From Oegoconia quadripuncta (taxonomy: Eukaryota; Arthropoda; Insecta; Lepidoptera; Autostichidae): DNA of 64,000 bases. Location of the stretch: positions 14,378,657 to 14,442,656 of the forward strand of contig OX438757.1 of NCBI GenBank assembly GCA_949316235.1. Reading direction: 5' to 3'. Of the stretch, positions 43,143-54,057 are shown piece by piece. How positions within the stretch are numbered: position 1 is the first letter of the stretch; every line of letters starts with the position of its first letter. Made by a program: the position numbers and the translations under genes. The notes under the pieces were generated by a model that was not told the origin of the DNA, did not search any database, and was given only the letters and a program-made list of their open reading frames with translations.

Positions 43143-43548
43143 TTGGTTGGAAACCCCAACCAAACACACACAACAAGTTCAGAATATTAGTCCCTAAGAA
43201 TCATCCATAACCAAAAACGCAAATAAAAACAAGTCTGATTTCTTCAAAGCTTTGTACGATTACAGTAATTAATGAGTTAAAACAAACCGTAAAAGTTACT
43301 TCCATTGAATATTTTTTTGTTAACTATAATGATAATGAAATATTGAAGTAACCTTGATTTATTAAGCGGCACAGTAAAAACGTTGTCAACTGATTGCTCT
43401 ATCATGGAATTGCTCACGGTAGCAGAACGATTATACTTGCCAGTACAGTCAGCACAATATCACTAGATCAAGTAAAAATTATTAATTTCACAAAACCTGT
43501 AAGGCATTCATTTTTAGGGTACCGTAACGAAATAGCCGCCAATTTGAA

Positions 43549-43826
43549 CCACCTCCATAGCTCAGTGTGAACTATACAGGGTTTACGAATCGGAGGTCAC
43601 GGGTTCGATCCCCGGAGGGGTATATGTTTAGTACTCGATTTGGTTGGTAGTAGTACCGCTATCTGAGTCTGTCACCAAAAAGTAATGTTAATAGTATTGT
43701 TGTGTTCCGGTTGTTAGAGATAAGATGGAGTTTCCGGGTCAGTATGCTTCCACCTTTGGTCTCATCTTCACTTAACATCAGGTGTGATTGAAGTCAAATG
43801 CTAACCCGTTACGCCTAAAAAAATAA
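43549..43826 (+). mobile_element. SINE-A copy, diverged
   Basis: Head 'accacctccatagctcagtg', B-box GGTTCGATCCCC at 43,602-43,613, body lacking the 'gggcattttaaatgtccgcc' portion, tail 'tacgcctaaaaaaataaaa'. Confidence 0.75.
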
Positions 43827-44039
43827 AAATGGCAAAAACGTAGTCCTTATAATTTCGACAATAATTAATCTATAATCTTTGCATCGATTTCGATTATTTT
43901 AATATGAATCATAAGTATGTAAATCGTTATTTATTTCTAAAAAAAAAAAAGTGATATGTTATATGAACCGCAAATTAGTGGCAACGCTGTATGGGTTATA
44001 GTATTAGTGAAATACATTATTACTAAAGTATATTATTAT

Positions 44040-44200
44040 TTGCAGCGTTGTTGTAACTTAGCTTGAACTTAAAAAAAAACAATAATAGTTTATAGAAACC
44101 TGTAATTTGTCTTATATTTTGCATTCGTACTTTGTAATATTTATACTCATCTGTAACGCTGTTGGTTTCTTTAATAAATAAATAAATAAGTATAGTAGTG
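44040..44200 (+). mobile_element. LINE-like 3' UTR and tail
   Basis: 'actcatctgtaacgctgttg' then 'tttaataaataaataaataa'. An AAAT tail as at 38,860, but no coding part. Confidence 0.35.
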
Positions 44201-44789
44201 AAAAAAATGGCCAAGTTTTTTAGATAATCGCTAATATCAGTTACGTTAGGCTGCCAACTAACTTATATTCGTCCGTGAAATTTGTCTTGATTCAAAGCTA
44301 CAAGGTTTAAAGTTCAAGATACGCTACTTATTAGACATGTTGCAGAACCCTAAGTTACGTAGCCGACACGCACATGCCTGTTTTCTTTTAATTGGACTAA
44401 AAATACTACCAAAAGAAACAGTAATATTCGAATAGTCTAAAAAAAATTAATCAAATTGTGAAACCAGGAAAACTTAAAAGGCAAAATCTTCTATAATGCT
44501 TCACAATACGAAAGCCGATTAAATCGGTAATCGAGTTTACTAAATTATATAATATTCCGCATGTGGGGGTATGAGTTATTATTATTTGCGAATACAATGG
44601 GCAAACAAACATGCCAAGTGGTTTATTGAGAATCCTATAAGACAGACAGATAGATGGACTCAGAGACAGACTAGGTGATGGATTGATCACGACCTCCTTG
44701 TTATATAAGGATTTATATCACGACATTGTAAACATTTTATTGTTTAGTAAAAAAAATACTAAAGTTATTTAACTTATTATGAAAGGCAG

Positions 44790-44905
44790 CATCTAGAGCA
44801 CCCGTTTGAAGTTGACTGCGTCCTGTGTCTTTGAGGTCCCGAGGGAAGGCCTATGTTCAGCAGTGAAAGTCCTGTGGTTGGCGGATATGGTGTGTTGACG
44901 GAATA
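44790..44905 (+). mobile_element. RTE LINE 3' fragment, decayed
   Basis: 'ggcctatgttcagcagtgaa' with 'agtcctgtggttggc' corresponds to the family end (…YVQQWTSCG region) seen at 17,888-17,940 on the other strand. Confidence 0.5.
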
Positions 44906-44972
44906 TAGCATTTCATTTTAAATTAAATAACTGTCTTCACTTTGCGATAACGAGAACAACATTTTACCTTTC

Positions 44973-45152
44973 ACTAGTTTTCCGCCCGAGACTTCGTCCG
45001 TGTGAAAGATTTCATCAAACTCGGTTCAGCAAAAAAATTTGCCTATATCCTAATCTGTCTACCCACCAAATTTCATCCAAATCCGTCCAGCTGTATAGGC
45101 GTGAAGAGGTATAGTTACATACTTACACACTTTCGCGTTTATAATATTAGTT
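44973..45152 (-). mobile_element. Helitron-like non-autonomous element, minus strand
   Basis: Begins ACTAGTTTTCCGCCCGAGAC (complement of a GC-rich end plus CTAGT) and ends 'ttcgcgtttataatattagt', the complement of the lepidopteran Helitron 5' end. Both termini are present, giving about 180 bp, non-coding. Confidence 0.6.
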
Positions 45153-45719
45153 GGGACAATTTGTTTGTTTAACATTTATGTAGGTATGCAATAGACAGAA
45201 AAGGAAACTAAACTTAAATTATGTTACATTAGCTATGTAAAAATATGTTATTTATATCTAATTATGAATAAGGAAGCGCCTTGTCGAAGTGACCGGTAAG
45301 TTGCGTTGGTGATCCAATCACTCGCTGGTTGCTCGTTTAACATTTATAGGTTGATATTTTGAAAGTGATTTCTTGACAGATTTCTCTTTTTTATTGGCTT
45401 GAAATTTCACTAGACATTGCCCTATTAGCGTTAGTTAAAATTTAAAATTCTTGAAAGCTACAAGTCATTCAGCATTTTTAAAAATATATGTCCATATTCC
45501 AGACAAGAAAACTTGATCCATTTATATTTTCGAGATTCGTTACTTCCGAAGTATATTATTATTATATATATATATATTTTTTTAATAAAGACCAGCAGCA
45601 TTACTGCTGGTACAAAAAAAAAATTGTATGTCTATGTCACAGTGTTGGAAGACTTCACATTGTTTATTATGTTGTTATTCGCAGTCATTCTTTGAGTCAT
45701 CTTTATTTTTTTTTAATTT

Positions 45720-45840
45720 ATCCAATCTATTCTTGAAGAAATTCACTGATTGGGCGGAGACAACCTCTTTCGGCAGCTTATTATAAGCCTGAACAACTCG
45801 GTTGCTCAGAAAGTGATGGGCGACATAGCCCAGGGAAAAT
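45720..45840 (-). pseudogene. LINE C-terminal fragment
   Basis: The minus strand reads AHHFLSNRVVQAYNKLPKEV then VSAQSVNFFKNRLDKLKK, an AYNKLP…FFKNRLDK C-terminus like many CR1-class elements. Only about 40 codons survive. Confidence 0.6.
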
Positions 45841-47409
45841 ACGGTAAAAAATTAGCGTAGCTAGTATATTAGAGATGTAATTTTGAATAATTAAGCCTAA
45901 AAAAAACGAGCGCTTAGTCTAGATTTTTTTAGGAAACCCTATTTTTAATTTGTATCTTAATAACAATAATTACTAACTGATATTTAATTAGGTAGGTAGA
46001 CTTTTGTTAAACACAGTTAACTTATTGATGGATAAAAAACTAAGCATGTTATAGTTAGACATGCATGTGTTTAGCTGAAAATGTCGTGGAGCTGTATTAC
46101 TTAAGAAATAATGAAAACTAATATTTTATAACGTAATATAATAATTATATATTATACTATATATAATATAATAATTTTATAACGATAATTTCCCTAAATT
46201 TTTTGAATTTAAAGAAATACCCATTAATTGAGCATTTTTTTAAAGAAACACATGTTTCAACTTTAGCTTATTTAGTTACTTAGTACTTGCGTTTATTACA
46301 AATGCTTCATTTTTAACAATTGTGACATTATATGGGATATCATTTCGGGAATGTTGCACTATGGATTAAAAGAAGCATAGAGCTTGAACTAAACTATTGG
46401 GTCACCACTCACTTTATGTAGTGCTAAGTTCATTTAAAGATCATTTTTAAATAACATAAGTTGTGTAATCTTCGCGATCTGTCTGACTCTACATAGATGT
46501 CAGTCGCACATACTTCGGCTGATAAATGGGTACCCATCACTCGGTAATTACCTATGCAGAAACAATATTCCACTTCGCAACGTTTCCGACAACTGGCGGC
46601 GATGAGAAAATACACGTACTGTCAACTGGAAGGCTGTAATAAACTCGGGCTGCTCTTTTGATACAATTAACAGCTTTATAATTATGTAATCGCTACAAAG
46701 AATTGTACACAAACGTTAAGGATTTTTTCGAATTGTATCAGTGATTCGGAAGGAGTGACGGTTAGTTCCGGTTGGTTGTCCAGTACATTGAGAAGTATTA
46801 GGGCCGCGGGATGGATTATTTGCCCATATCCCTGTTGTAGTAGCTATTATAGGGTTACAAAGCGACAGACAAACATATATTTCACATTTATAGCACCCCT
46901 CTTTGTGTGTCAGGAATTAATATCGAATTTTTGTATGTAAACAGTCAGTCCCTTTTCCTAGAGGACTCCTTTGGTCTAATTTTTATTTTCCATTTAGTAT
47001 TTAACTTTTGTCTCTAACTGTATTTATATTATATATAACTGTTATACAATAATTTAACCATAAACAGACTTAAACAGTTAACGGAAATGACGCAAACTAG
47101 ATTTAGATAATATCTTTGTTTTTAGAACGGGTACGAGCAAAAAGTACTACGTTTTGCTTGCATTCGTAATTATGCAATTTGTTTATGTTATTTAATGTCA
47201 AGTTCTTCAACCTACATAACGTACGCTTGCGATTTCGATATTATTATACCGGAAATATTATGGTAACTCACCGAACGATTCGAAAATATCATAAGGCCAG
47301 TAGTAGTACGCACTTTCGAAAAAAACTGTGCGTAGTCCACCGAAATATACAAAAGGATGGTAGTTATAAGTTATAGGTAGGTAGTAATAAATTTACAAAC
47401 ACTTGATGA
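45841..47409. other. No gene recognised; decayed MITE-4 end
   Basis: AT-rich. 46,797-46,921 has 'gttacaaagcgacagacaaa' and 'cacccctctttgtgtgtcag' with 'gaattaat', a decayed MITE-4 right end. Frames at 46,430-46,615 (minus) and 47,179-47,376 (plus) have no domain. TA-rich runs at 46,136-46,175. Confidence 0.4.
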
Positions 47410-47640
47410 CGACCGATTGCTTTAATGGATAGTGACCCTATCAGCGAAACCAACAGTTGCGGGTCCGAATCCCGCGAGGGGTAAAGGTTTGTGTGATGAA
47501 TACGAACATTTATTCCCGAGTCATGGATGTTTATATAAATATTTATATATGTTTATCCGTCATCCAGTATCCATAGCACAGGCTATGCTTAGTTTGGGAC
47601 TAGAGGATTGGTGTAAGTGTCCGAAATATTTATTTATTTA
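47410..47640 (+). mobile_element. SINE-B (second subfamily), full-length copy
   Basis: Head 'gaccgattgctttaatggat', B-box GGTCCGAATCCCGC at 47,461-47,474, 'gagtcatggatgtttatata', and 3' part 'agtttgggactagaggattg' with 'gtgtaagtgtccg', ending in ATTT repeats. Confidence 0.7.
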
Positions 47641-48216
47641 CTTTAAAAAATATATTAAAAAACCCACCTAAACTACGGTAATAAATACCTATTTATAAAA
47701 AATCGAAAAGATGACAAAATAACTCAACTCAAGATTCTATTTAGATATTTTTTTATAAACACATTGATTTCATACCCATCGCAATCGGGGCTGGAATTAT
47801 TTGTTGTCAAGTGTAACAAAATGGCGAACAGCGTCTTCCATTTTGGATTTCTCATGACGTCATATACCATATGAATTTAGCGACACCTCATTTGTTCACA
47901 TTGAATACATTATCCTCCCTTTGGCTTGTTAACTAAATATTGTAAAATTTTTATTTTTAATGGTATACAGCCTAAACGTTAATAATTTCTGTTTATGAAC
48001 TCTACGTAATTATCCATTGATAATAGCTACCTCAGATAATGTAATTGTACGGTATTTGCGCTATTGCAAGGAGTTACTGGCACACCTTGAAACGTTAAAG
48101 GACAAAGCGGATTATTAATGTCAGTTAGTGTACAGTTAGTCAGTGTACAGTTACAGTTACCACGGGGTTTTTAAATAGTTTTAGAAATATGGATGCATGT
48201 TAAACTTACTCATTTA

Positions 48217-48487
48217 TACCGGATGAGTTTTTTTACCGTTAAGCAAAATATAGGGCATAGTAGGTAAATGAAATGGAAGTTATTGGCTTAGGTAGTTTTT
48301 TTTTTTCAAAACTTCATCAACGCACGCGCCAACCGGACATTGATATGCGAGTGGCGGGATTCTTAGGTTCCCATCATTCGAAATTTATTTGGAACTCATA
48401 TTTTCTCCAAGTTTTTTATTTATTTAATTTAATGATGTAATTATGTGGAATAGGCTACAAACGCGACCGTCAAAATGACACAACGCT
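48217..48487. mobile_element. MITE-6 partial copy
   Basis: Has one end (TACCGGATGAGTTTTTTTAC) and the interior in the opposite orientation to the 52,895 copy ('cgcacgcgccaaccggacat', 'aaatttatttggaactcata', 'aataggctacaaacgcgacc'). The other terminal repeat is missing. Confidence 0.6.
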
Positions 48488-48657
48488 TTATTCGATTCTT
48501 TATTTGTTATGCTTTTTCATAACACTATATAATAATATTATTCTGTGTTTCTGTAATATTCAAATAAACGTTTTATCAGTCAATATAATTTGTTCGTTAA
48601 AAAAAATTATCACATAATATTTGTTAGATTTTCCTTAAATGTTCAATTAGCATGTAT

Positions 48658-48795
48658 ACTAGTTTTCTGTGCGCGACTTCGCTCGCGTGGAATAATTATA
48701 CCACGAAATTTCAATTCGATCAGTTCAAAAGTTTAGTCGTGAAATGTTAACATACATAGAGACAAACAGAGTTTACTTTCGCATGTATATACATG
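48658..48795 (-). mobile_element. Helitron-like 3' fragment, minus strand
   Basis: ACTAGTTTTCTGTGCGCGAC with 'ttcgctcgcgtggaat' at the left and 'gtttagtcgtgaaatgttaa' inside. The 5' end decays near 'actttcgcatgtat'. Confidence 0.5.
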
Positions 48796-48959
48796 AGTAT
48801 ATAGATGTGTATTCGGTTGTTCTTTGGAAGCAGTAATTTATTTTTTCAATATAAATAGAATGAACCTTGTCTTATGTAATAAAACATATTTTCGCACACT
48901 ATTGTTCACTTTATTCAAGGTTGTAATCACTTAAAAACTTAATTATTAAAATATAGTAG

Positions 48960-49085
48960 GTTTTATGCGAAGTCCCTTCCCCGGCATTGGGCCAGTGAGG
49001 AGGACTATGGCCCATACTCCCTCATATACGAGGGAAGGCCTCTATCCCTGCAGTGAGATGTTTACGGACTGATAATGATGTTTTT
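48960..49085 (+). mobile_element. RTE-like 3' fragment
   Basis: 'gaggactatggcccatactc', 'gagggaaggcctctatccct' with 'gcagtgagatg' and 'tgataatgatg'. The same arrangement (…GGCCT…CAGTGxGA…ATGATG tail) as other RTE ends, strongly decayed. Confidence 0.4.
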
Positions 49086-49799
49086 CAACAAAATTATAAT
49101 TAGGTTAGGATTTTTATTGATTAAGATTAACTCATCTTTTGTGTCAAAACCTCCATTATGTCTACTATGTCACCCGTAGGGGACATAGATACATTGGACA
49201 TTGAAAACAAAAATTGTTTCGAGCAATAATATACATGAGCCCATTGTCCCTCTACAAGGACATCTTATATTACATCGTCTTATTGACAAAATATTAATTT
49301 ATCAAATTTTTCAAATAACACTATATGCAAAAGATAAAAAATATGGTATAATGAGATTTTATTGGTGAAATAAAATTTTGTTTATCGCGCTCTGGTAACC
49401 TGTGCTATCAATTTTAAATACCTTTTATTATTGTGTTGCAATATTTTAAATCTACTTACTACACTATTAGATATAAGGAAACTAAACTTTGTGAAAAAAT
49501 GTGGGCAGTGAAACAACTGTCCTTGTCCAGGTACAGCGAATCCAAATGGGTATACGAGTAACTCATCACAAGAAGTTGGAAACATCAAGGCGCGGCGCGG
49601 TTCAATACAAACATTTGTATCATAGATGAGATAATGTTTTATTATGATTAATCGATGATCTCTGTTTGTTAACGTTGAGCGATTGATTTGCAATCAGTTT
49701 TTTATAGTTAATTCGATGTGAATTAACAGTAGCGATGATCTATTTTTACGACTATAGTTCACTATAACAACACAAAGGGCTTTGAACGTAGGTAAGAAA
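49086..49799. other. No gene recognised
   Basis: AT-rich. A minus-strand frame at 49,382-49,693 (103 codons, LVYPFGFAVPGQGQLFHCPH…) is long for this background, but I recognise no domain. Confidence 0.35.
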
Positions 49800-50275
49800 T
49801 CTATTTACCCGACTGCCTTAAGAAAGAAGGTCAGTTCTTTAGGTGTATGTATGTATGTAGATTTATAAGTTAGCTCCTGTTGCCTATATGGCTTGACCAA
49901 TGTTGAAGTGTATGGTGTTAGATTCGCCCGTTCGATGTGATAGGGTACCTACATGTTTAGTGTTCGGTTTGGTTGCTGGTAGGGCATTTAAATGTCCGCC
50001 TGGCTAGCTACCACCATCTTATCTAAACCTGCCGCCCAACAGCAATGTTAATAGCATTGTTGTGTTCCGGTTGTCAGAGATAAGATAGCCAGTTTCCCAA
50101 TTACTTGGGTTTCCAGGTCAGTACGCTTCCACTTTCGGCCTCATCTTCACTTAACATCAGGTGTGATTGATGTCAAGTGCAAAATAGGATACATTTTAAG
50201 CTTCGATCAGATAATTTTGTGGTAAAAAAATCCAACGCAGCGCCTGTGAAATACGAAATATGCACATCCTCACAT
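49800..50275 (-). repeat. R-D copy interrupted by SINE-A
   Basis: 'tttacccgactgccttaaga' to 'cgatgtgatag' at 49,942, then after the SINE 'gatacattttaagcttcg' to 'tccaacgcagcgcctgtgaa'. Reversed relative to 26,690-27,215, with the SINE at a different point. Confidence 0.5.
49943..50184 (+). mobile_element. SINE-A copy, tRNA head lost, nested in R-D
   Basis: Starts at 'gggtacctacatgtttagtg', directly after where the B-box would end. Body otherwise complete; short tail. Confidence 0.8.
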
Positions 50276-50310
50276 TAGTTAGTAGTCCGTGAAAGGATTA
50301 TCACATTTTA

Positions 50311-50550
50311 ACCGCCTTCATGGCTCAATATAAACAACATAGAGCTTACGAATCGGAGGTCGCAGGTTCGGTCTCCAGCGCGACCATGGTTTTGTTGGTA
50401 GTAGGGCATTTTAAATGTCTGCCGCCAAAACAGAAAAGTTAATCTATAATTGTTGTTTTCCAGTTGTTAGAGATAAGATAGCCAGTCCTCTAAATAAGAC
50501 AATGGGGCTTTCCGGGTCACCGTACGCTTCCACCTTCGGCGTCATCACTC
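50311..50550 (+). mobile_element. SINE-A copy, plus arm of inverted pair
   Basis: Full head (B-box changed to GGTTCGGTCTCC) and body, 3' end cut at 'cggcgtcatcactcacac', where the oppositely oriented copy begins. Confidence 0.8.
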
Positions 50551-50843
50551 ACACTTGATGTTAAGTGAAGATGAGTGAATGATGTGGTAGCGTACTGACC
50601 CGGAAACCCCGTCTTATTTGGGGGACTGGCTATCTTATTCCTGACAACCGGAACACAACAATGCTATTAACATTGCTATTTGGCGGCAGATTTAGATAAG
50701 ATGGTGGTAGCTAGCCAGGCGAACATTTAATATGCCCTACCACCAATCAAACCGGGTACTAAATATGTACCCCGCTGGGGATCGAACCCGCGACCTCGGA
50801 ATCGTAAACCCTATATAGTTCACATTGAGCCACGTAGGCGATT
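50551..50843 (-). mobile_element. SINE-A copy, minus arm of inverted pair
   Basis: Reads on the minus strand from the head complement 'gagccacgtaggcg' at 50,827-50,840 to 'acacttgatgttaagtgaag' at about 50,551. The body is near consensus. With the neighbouring copy it makes an imperfect inverted repeat of roughly 530 bp. Confidence 0.8.
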
Positions 50844-50859
50844 AAAATGAAAAAAGAAT

Positions 50860-51105
50860 ACATGTCTGTATTCATCATACAAACATATGCCCCTAGCGTG
50901 ATTCGAACCCGCGACGTTTTGGCATAGCAGTCAGAGTTTCTAACCACTTCAACTAACCGGGTTTCTAACCTAGTCAAGTTTCTAACCGGGTCAGTACGCT
51001 TCCATCTTCGACCTCATCTTCACTTAACATCAGGTGTGATTGAGGTCAAGTACCAACCCGTTATGCATTAAAAAAAAAAAAAAAAACTTCACCAAACAGG
51101 TCGTT
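50860..51105 (-). mobile_element. SINE-B head fragment interrupted by SINE-A
   Basis: 'tattcatcatacaaacatat', 'gtgattcgaacccgcgacgt' and 'agagtttctaaccactt', then a SINE-A 3' piece, then the rest of the head 'cttcaccaaacaggtcgtt'. Confidence 0.7.
50978..51086 (+). mobile_element. SINE-A 3' fragment nested in SINE-B
   Basis: 'ccgggtcagtacgcttccat' to 'cgttatgcattaaaa' with a long A tail to 51,086. 'acttca' sequences on both sides may be the target duplication. Confidence 0.75.
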
Positions 51106-51341
51106 AAAGTGTACACAGTGCCTTATAAATTCCTTTTCAAGAGAGAAACAAAACCTTTCGGTTCAAGAATATTATTAGCCATCGGTATTTCTAATTAGAT
51201 TGGAATGACCCCTTTTATTCTTAATCGTTTTATAATATCGATTGCAAAACTAAATAACCTCATTTAAAACACTGATGGTTGAGAATGACAACAGAACAGT
51301 AATTAAGGAGGAAAACCTACACCGAACCTGATATCGCACTT

Positions 51342-51531
51342 TCTTTTTTATTCACGACGGTTTCGTACTTGACCTCAATCACACCTGGTGTTAAGTGAAG
51401 ATGAGGTCGAAGGTGGAAGCGTACTGACCCGGAAACCCCAACACAGTTGGGGGACTGGCTATCTTATCTCAGACAACCGGAACACAACAATGCTATTAAC
51501 ATTGTTGCTTGGCGGCGGATTTAGATAAGAT
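51342..51531 (-). mobile_element. SINE-A 3' fragment, minus strand
   Basis: T-run, 'ttcacgacggtttcgtactt' and body to 'ttggcggcggatttagataa', where it breaks off; no head. Confidence 0.8.
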
Positions 51532-51881
51532 TTGATACTTGAATTCACAACCCGTTATTCATAAAACTCACACAATTATAATATTGAATCTGTACAACCA
51601 AAGGTTTAATCTCCACAGATAAACCACTAAATAAGAGGATATTCAGTCCAGTGGTGCCCTCATTGGATAAATTAAGATTTCTTTTCAAATATACAGGGTG
51701 AAATTTAATTCGTATAATTCGTGTTTACTGGTGACTCCCCTCTTGATTACGAACAACTTTCCCCAAGGAAACATAGTCGAATTGGATCAAAAAATTTTTC
51801 ATTACTCATACAAAGTAAACCATTCTGTAACCACCTTAGTATGTAAGTCCAACAATTTTCAGCTGAATTCGGCTATGGCTC

Positions 51882-52043
51882 CTTTTTTTTTCTGCACAAC
51901 TTGGTACTTGACCCAATCACACCTGATGTTAAGTAATGATGAGGTCGAAGGTGGAAGCGTACTGACCCGAAAACTCCAACACATTTGGTGGACTGGCTAT
52001 CTTATCTCTGACAACCGGAACACAACAATGCTATTAACATTAA
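51882..52043 (-). mobile_element. SINE-A 3' fragment in the foldback loop
   Basis: 'ttttttttctgcacaacttg' through 'caccaatcacacctgatgtt'-type sequence to 'aatgctattaacatt', where it ends abruptly against foldback sequence. Confidence 0.75.
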
Positions 52044-52185
52044 CTCCTAGTAGTAAGTTGTTAGCAATCAGGAGTGGTGTCACCAGCTGAAAATTTGTTG
52101 TACTTCGATACTGAAAGTGGTTTCACAAAGGTTTAATTGTATGGGGAATCGAAAATTTTTGATCGAATTCGACTATACTTCCTTG

Positions 52186-52694
52186 GGTCGGGACCTACAC
52201 AGGTTCTTCCAGGACGTAACTTTGCGGCTGGGGAGCACCTGGGTGGAGCACGACTACGTGGTGTCGCAAATGCTTACCGGGCACGGCGCGTTTAGGGGGC
52301 GCTTGAGCGATATGCGACTGAGGGAGGATGGCGGATGTGAGTGCGGGGAGGCGGACGAGTACCGAGACCACGTCCTTTGGGAGTGTCCGCTGTATGAGCA
52401 AGAGCGTTGTAATATGCTGAGCGATCTGGTCAGGGCGGTAGTGGGACCGGTGTACTTTGGACCTGGTGGACTCCGAGGCCAACTTCAGGCTCTTTCGCAG
52501 TTTCTGCGGGCAGTGGCACGCCAAGAGAACGGCAATGGAATAACGGGCTTCAAGTAGAGTATTAGCTGCCCGGAGTGCAAGCCGTGCTGTGACGTCGGGC
52601 CCCAGAAGGGGGAGAACCGAATAGTAGATGGGACAGAACTTTAAATAAATTATACCCTGAGGTAGTATGGCCATGGGAGGTGGAGGGTATACCA
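52186..52694 (+). pseudogene. R1/I-class LINE ORF2 C-terminal fragment
   Basis: The frame reads FQDVTLRLGSTWVEHDYVVS, QMLTGHGAFRGRLSDMRLRE and then GGCECGEADEYRDHVLWECP. The cluster C-X-C…H…W-E-C is the zinc-binding motif after the RNase H/RT region of R1/I/TRAS-type elements. The frame stays open to 52,557 with a GC-rich composition quite unlike its surroundings, so it is relatively young or from a GC-rich family. The N-terminal endonuclease and RT are absent (5' truncation). A minus-strand frame over the same bases is a shadow. Confidence 0.75.
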
Positions 52695-52894
52695 CCTTGG
52701 GGAAAGTTGTTCGTAATCAAGAGTAGCGCATCAGTTAATGGGAATTACACGAATTCTAATTCAATCAAAAAAATCGCTCTAACCTGCGCTCGAGAAGCCT
52801 AAAAGCCAATTATAAATAATACCTAAATAGCCTTTGATGGTGCTCGATAATTTGAAATTCTCGAAAATAACCCAATTGAAGCTATTTAAGTATA

Positions 52895-53207
52895 TACCGG
52901 ATGAGTTTCTTTACCGTAAGGAAAAAATTGGGCATTATAAGGTAAGTTAAATAGAAGGTATTGGCATAGGTAGTGTTTTCTTTTTTTTAATTGTGTCATG
53001 TCACGGTGTAAATTACATAAATAAAGAAAATTTGGAGAAAATATGAGTTCCAATTAAATTTCGCATGATAGAATCCCGCCAGTCGCATATCAACATAGAG
53101 CCGGCGCGTGCGTCTTTGAAAAACAATAATTTAACTACCTATGCCAATAACTTCTATTTCCCTTACCTAATAATGTTTTTCCTTACGGTAAAAAAACTCA
53201 ACCGGTA
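52895..53207. mobile_element. MITE-6, complete copy
   Basis: 313 bp with TA on both sides. The inverted arms are about 80 bp: TACCGGATGAGTTTCTTTAC at the left and 'ttacggtaaaaaaactcaac' with CGGTA at the right, continuing inward to 'aaggtattggcataggtagt' and its complement. The interior has a GC-rich patch 'agagccggcgcgtgcgtct' and 'cccgccagtcgcatatcaac'. Confidence 0.8.
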
Positions 53208-53599
53208 TAAGATTGGATATACCGGTATCCAATATGGGCGCCACTGGATGCAATAAACCTTCTTAACAAGAAAATTATTATAATAGAAATACCAGATCAC
53301 CCAATAAATAACGTAATTCCTACACAGCTACAATGAATTCGTTACTTAGACATTCAAATAAATAAGCAACGTAATAATTAAGATCTAGAATCTCAACTTG
53401 TCAGGGACGAACTAGTTCAGATTAGTGCTATAAATTTTTTAGACGCTGTTAGTTCCTTGTTTCAATCTAAAAATAAATTTTTAATTGATATAAAACAAAA
53501 TTATTTCATAAGCTCGTTAGTTTTTGCCGGCTATATTAGGTTAAAAAAACGGTCAGCGCCGTCCAGTCATGTCATCCAGTTTTTGCTTTTAAAGTATTT

Positions 53600-54050
53600 G
53601 TAATAATAAGCTATCGCTGCAACGAGATTTTCGATAGACTTTGTTCTTTGACATTTGATATTTTACAATATACAGTAAGCGCAGAATTTTTAGGATAGAC
53701 TAGGTACAATAAAAAAATTCTAATAAAACTAGTTGAAGTGGATTTCGTCTCCACACTGCTCCCATTGTAACTCCTATAAGCTAGGATCGACAGTGGTACT
53801 CGGACACGGCGCCTACTGAGGATAGACGGTGTCCTACGTGACTCTGTTGCCACCTTGGACCCTTGGACCTTAATTAAAGAAAGAAATAGGGTGTGTAAGT
53901 AAAACAAGACGTTTCCCACTTCCCCCCTCGGCAAATGGGAGTGTAAGCCAATGAAATGCAAACGAGAGTAATGCCAACCCTATGGAAGGAGGTCGAGTGA
54001 AGCTATACATGAACTGAGCCTAGATGCAGTGAGCGGGACTGTAGCAGAAG
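53600..54050. repeat. Unclassified repeat, LINE-like
   Basis: 'cctacgtgactctgttgcca' with 'ccttaattaaagaaa' and 'cccacttcccccctcggcaa' with 'atgggag' are echoed at 63,541-63,615 and 63,972-64,000. A minus-strand frame 53,611-53,961 is not supported by motifs. Confidence 0.4.
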
Positions 54051-54057
54051 GCTAACG

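Larger units (their letters stand above)
51705..52765. mobile_element. Foldback element with two nested insertions
   Basis: The left arm 51,705-51,880 contains 'ttcgtataattcgtgt', 'cttgattacgaacaactttc' with 'cccaagg' and 'ccaacaattttcagctg'. The right arm 52,081-52,765 carries the complements in mirrored order ('cagctgaaaatttgttgtac', 'ttggggaaagttgttcgtaa' with 'tcaagag', 'acacgaattctaattcaa'). The loop is interrupted by a SINE-A piece (51,882-52,043) and the right arm by a LINE 3' fragment (52,186-52,694). Without these it would be a near-continuous palindrome of about 380-400 bp. Confidence 0.7.
51640..52890. repeat. R-F copy split by a foldback element
   Basis: 'cagtccagtggtgccctcat' with 'tggataaatta' at 51,640-51,690 and 'gataatttgaaattctcgaa' with 'aataa' at about 52,848-52,872 are contiguous in the copy at 28,327-28,490. 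The material between is the foldback element with its own nested insertions. Confidence 0.5.

Noticed and set aside
51698..52090. 130-codon plus-strand frame
   Set aside because: Runs through a foldback arm, a SINE piece and the loop; a chance frame across repeat junctions.
52195..52695. 166-codon minus-strand frame
   Set aside because: Antisense shadow of the GC-rich LINE C-terminus, whose plus-strand frame carries the recognised zinc motif.
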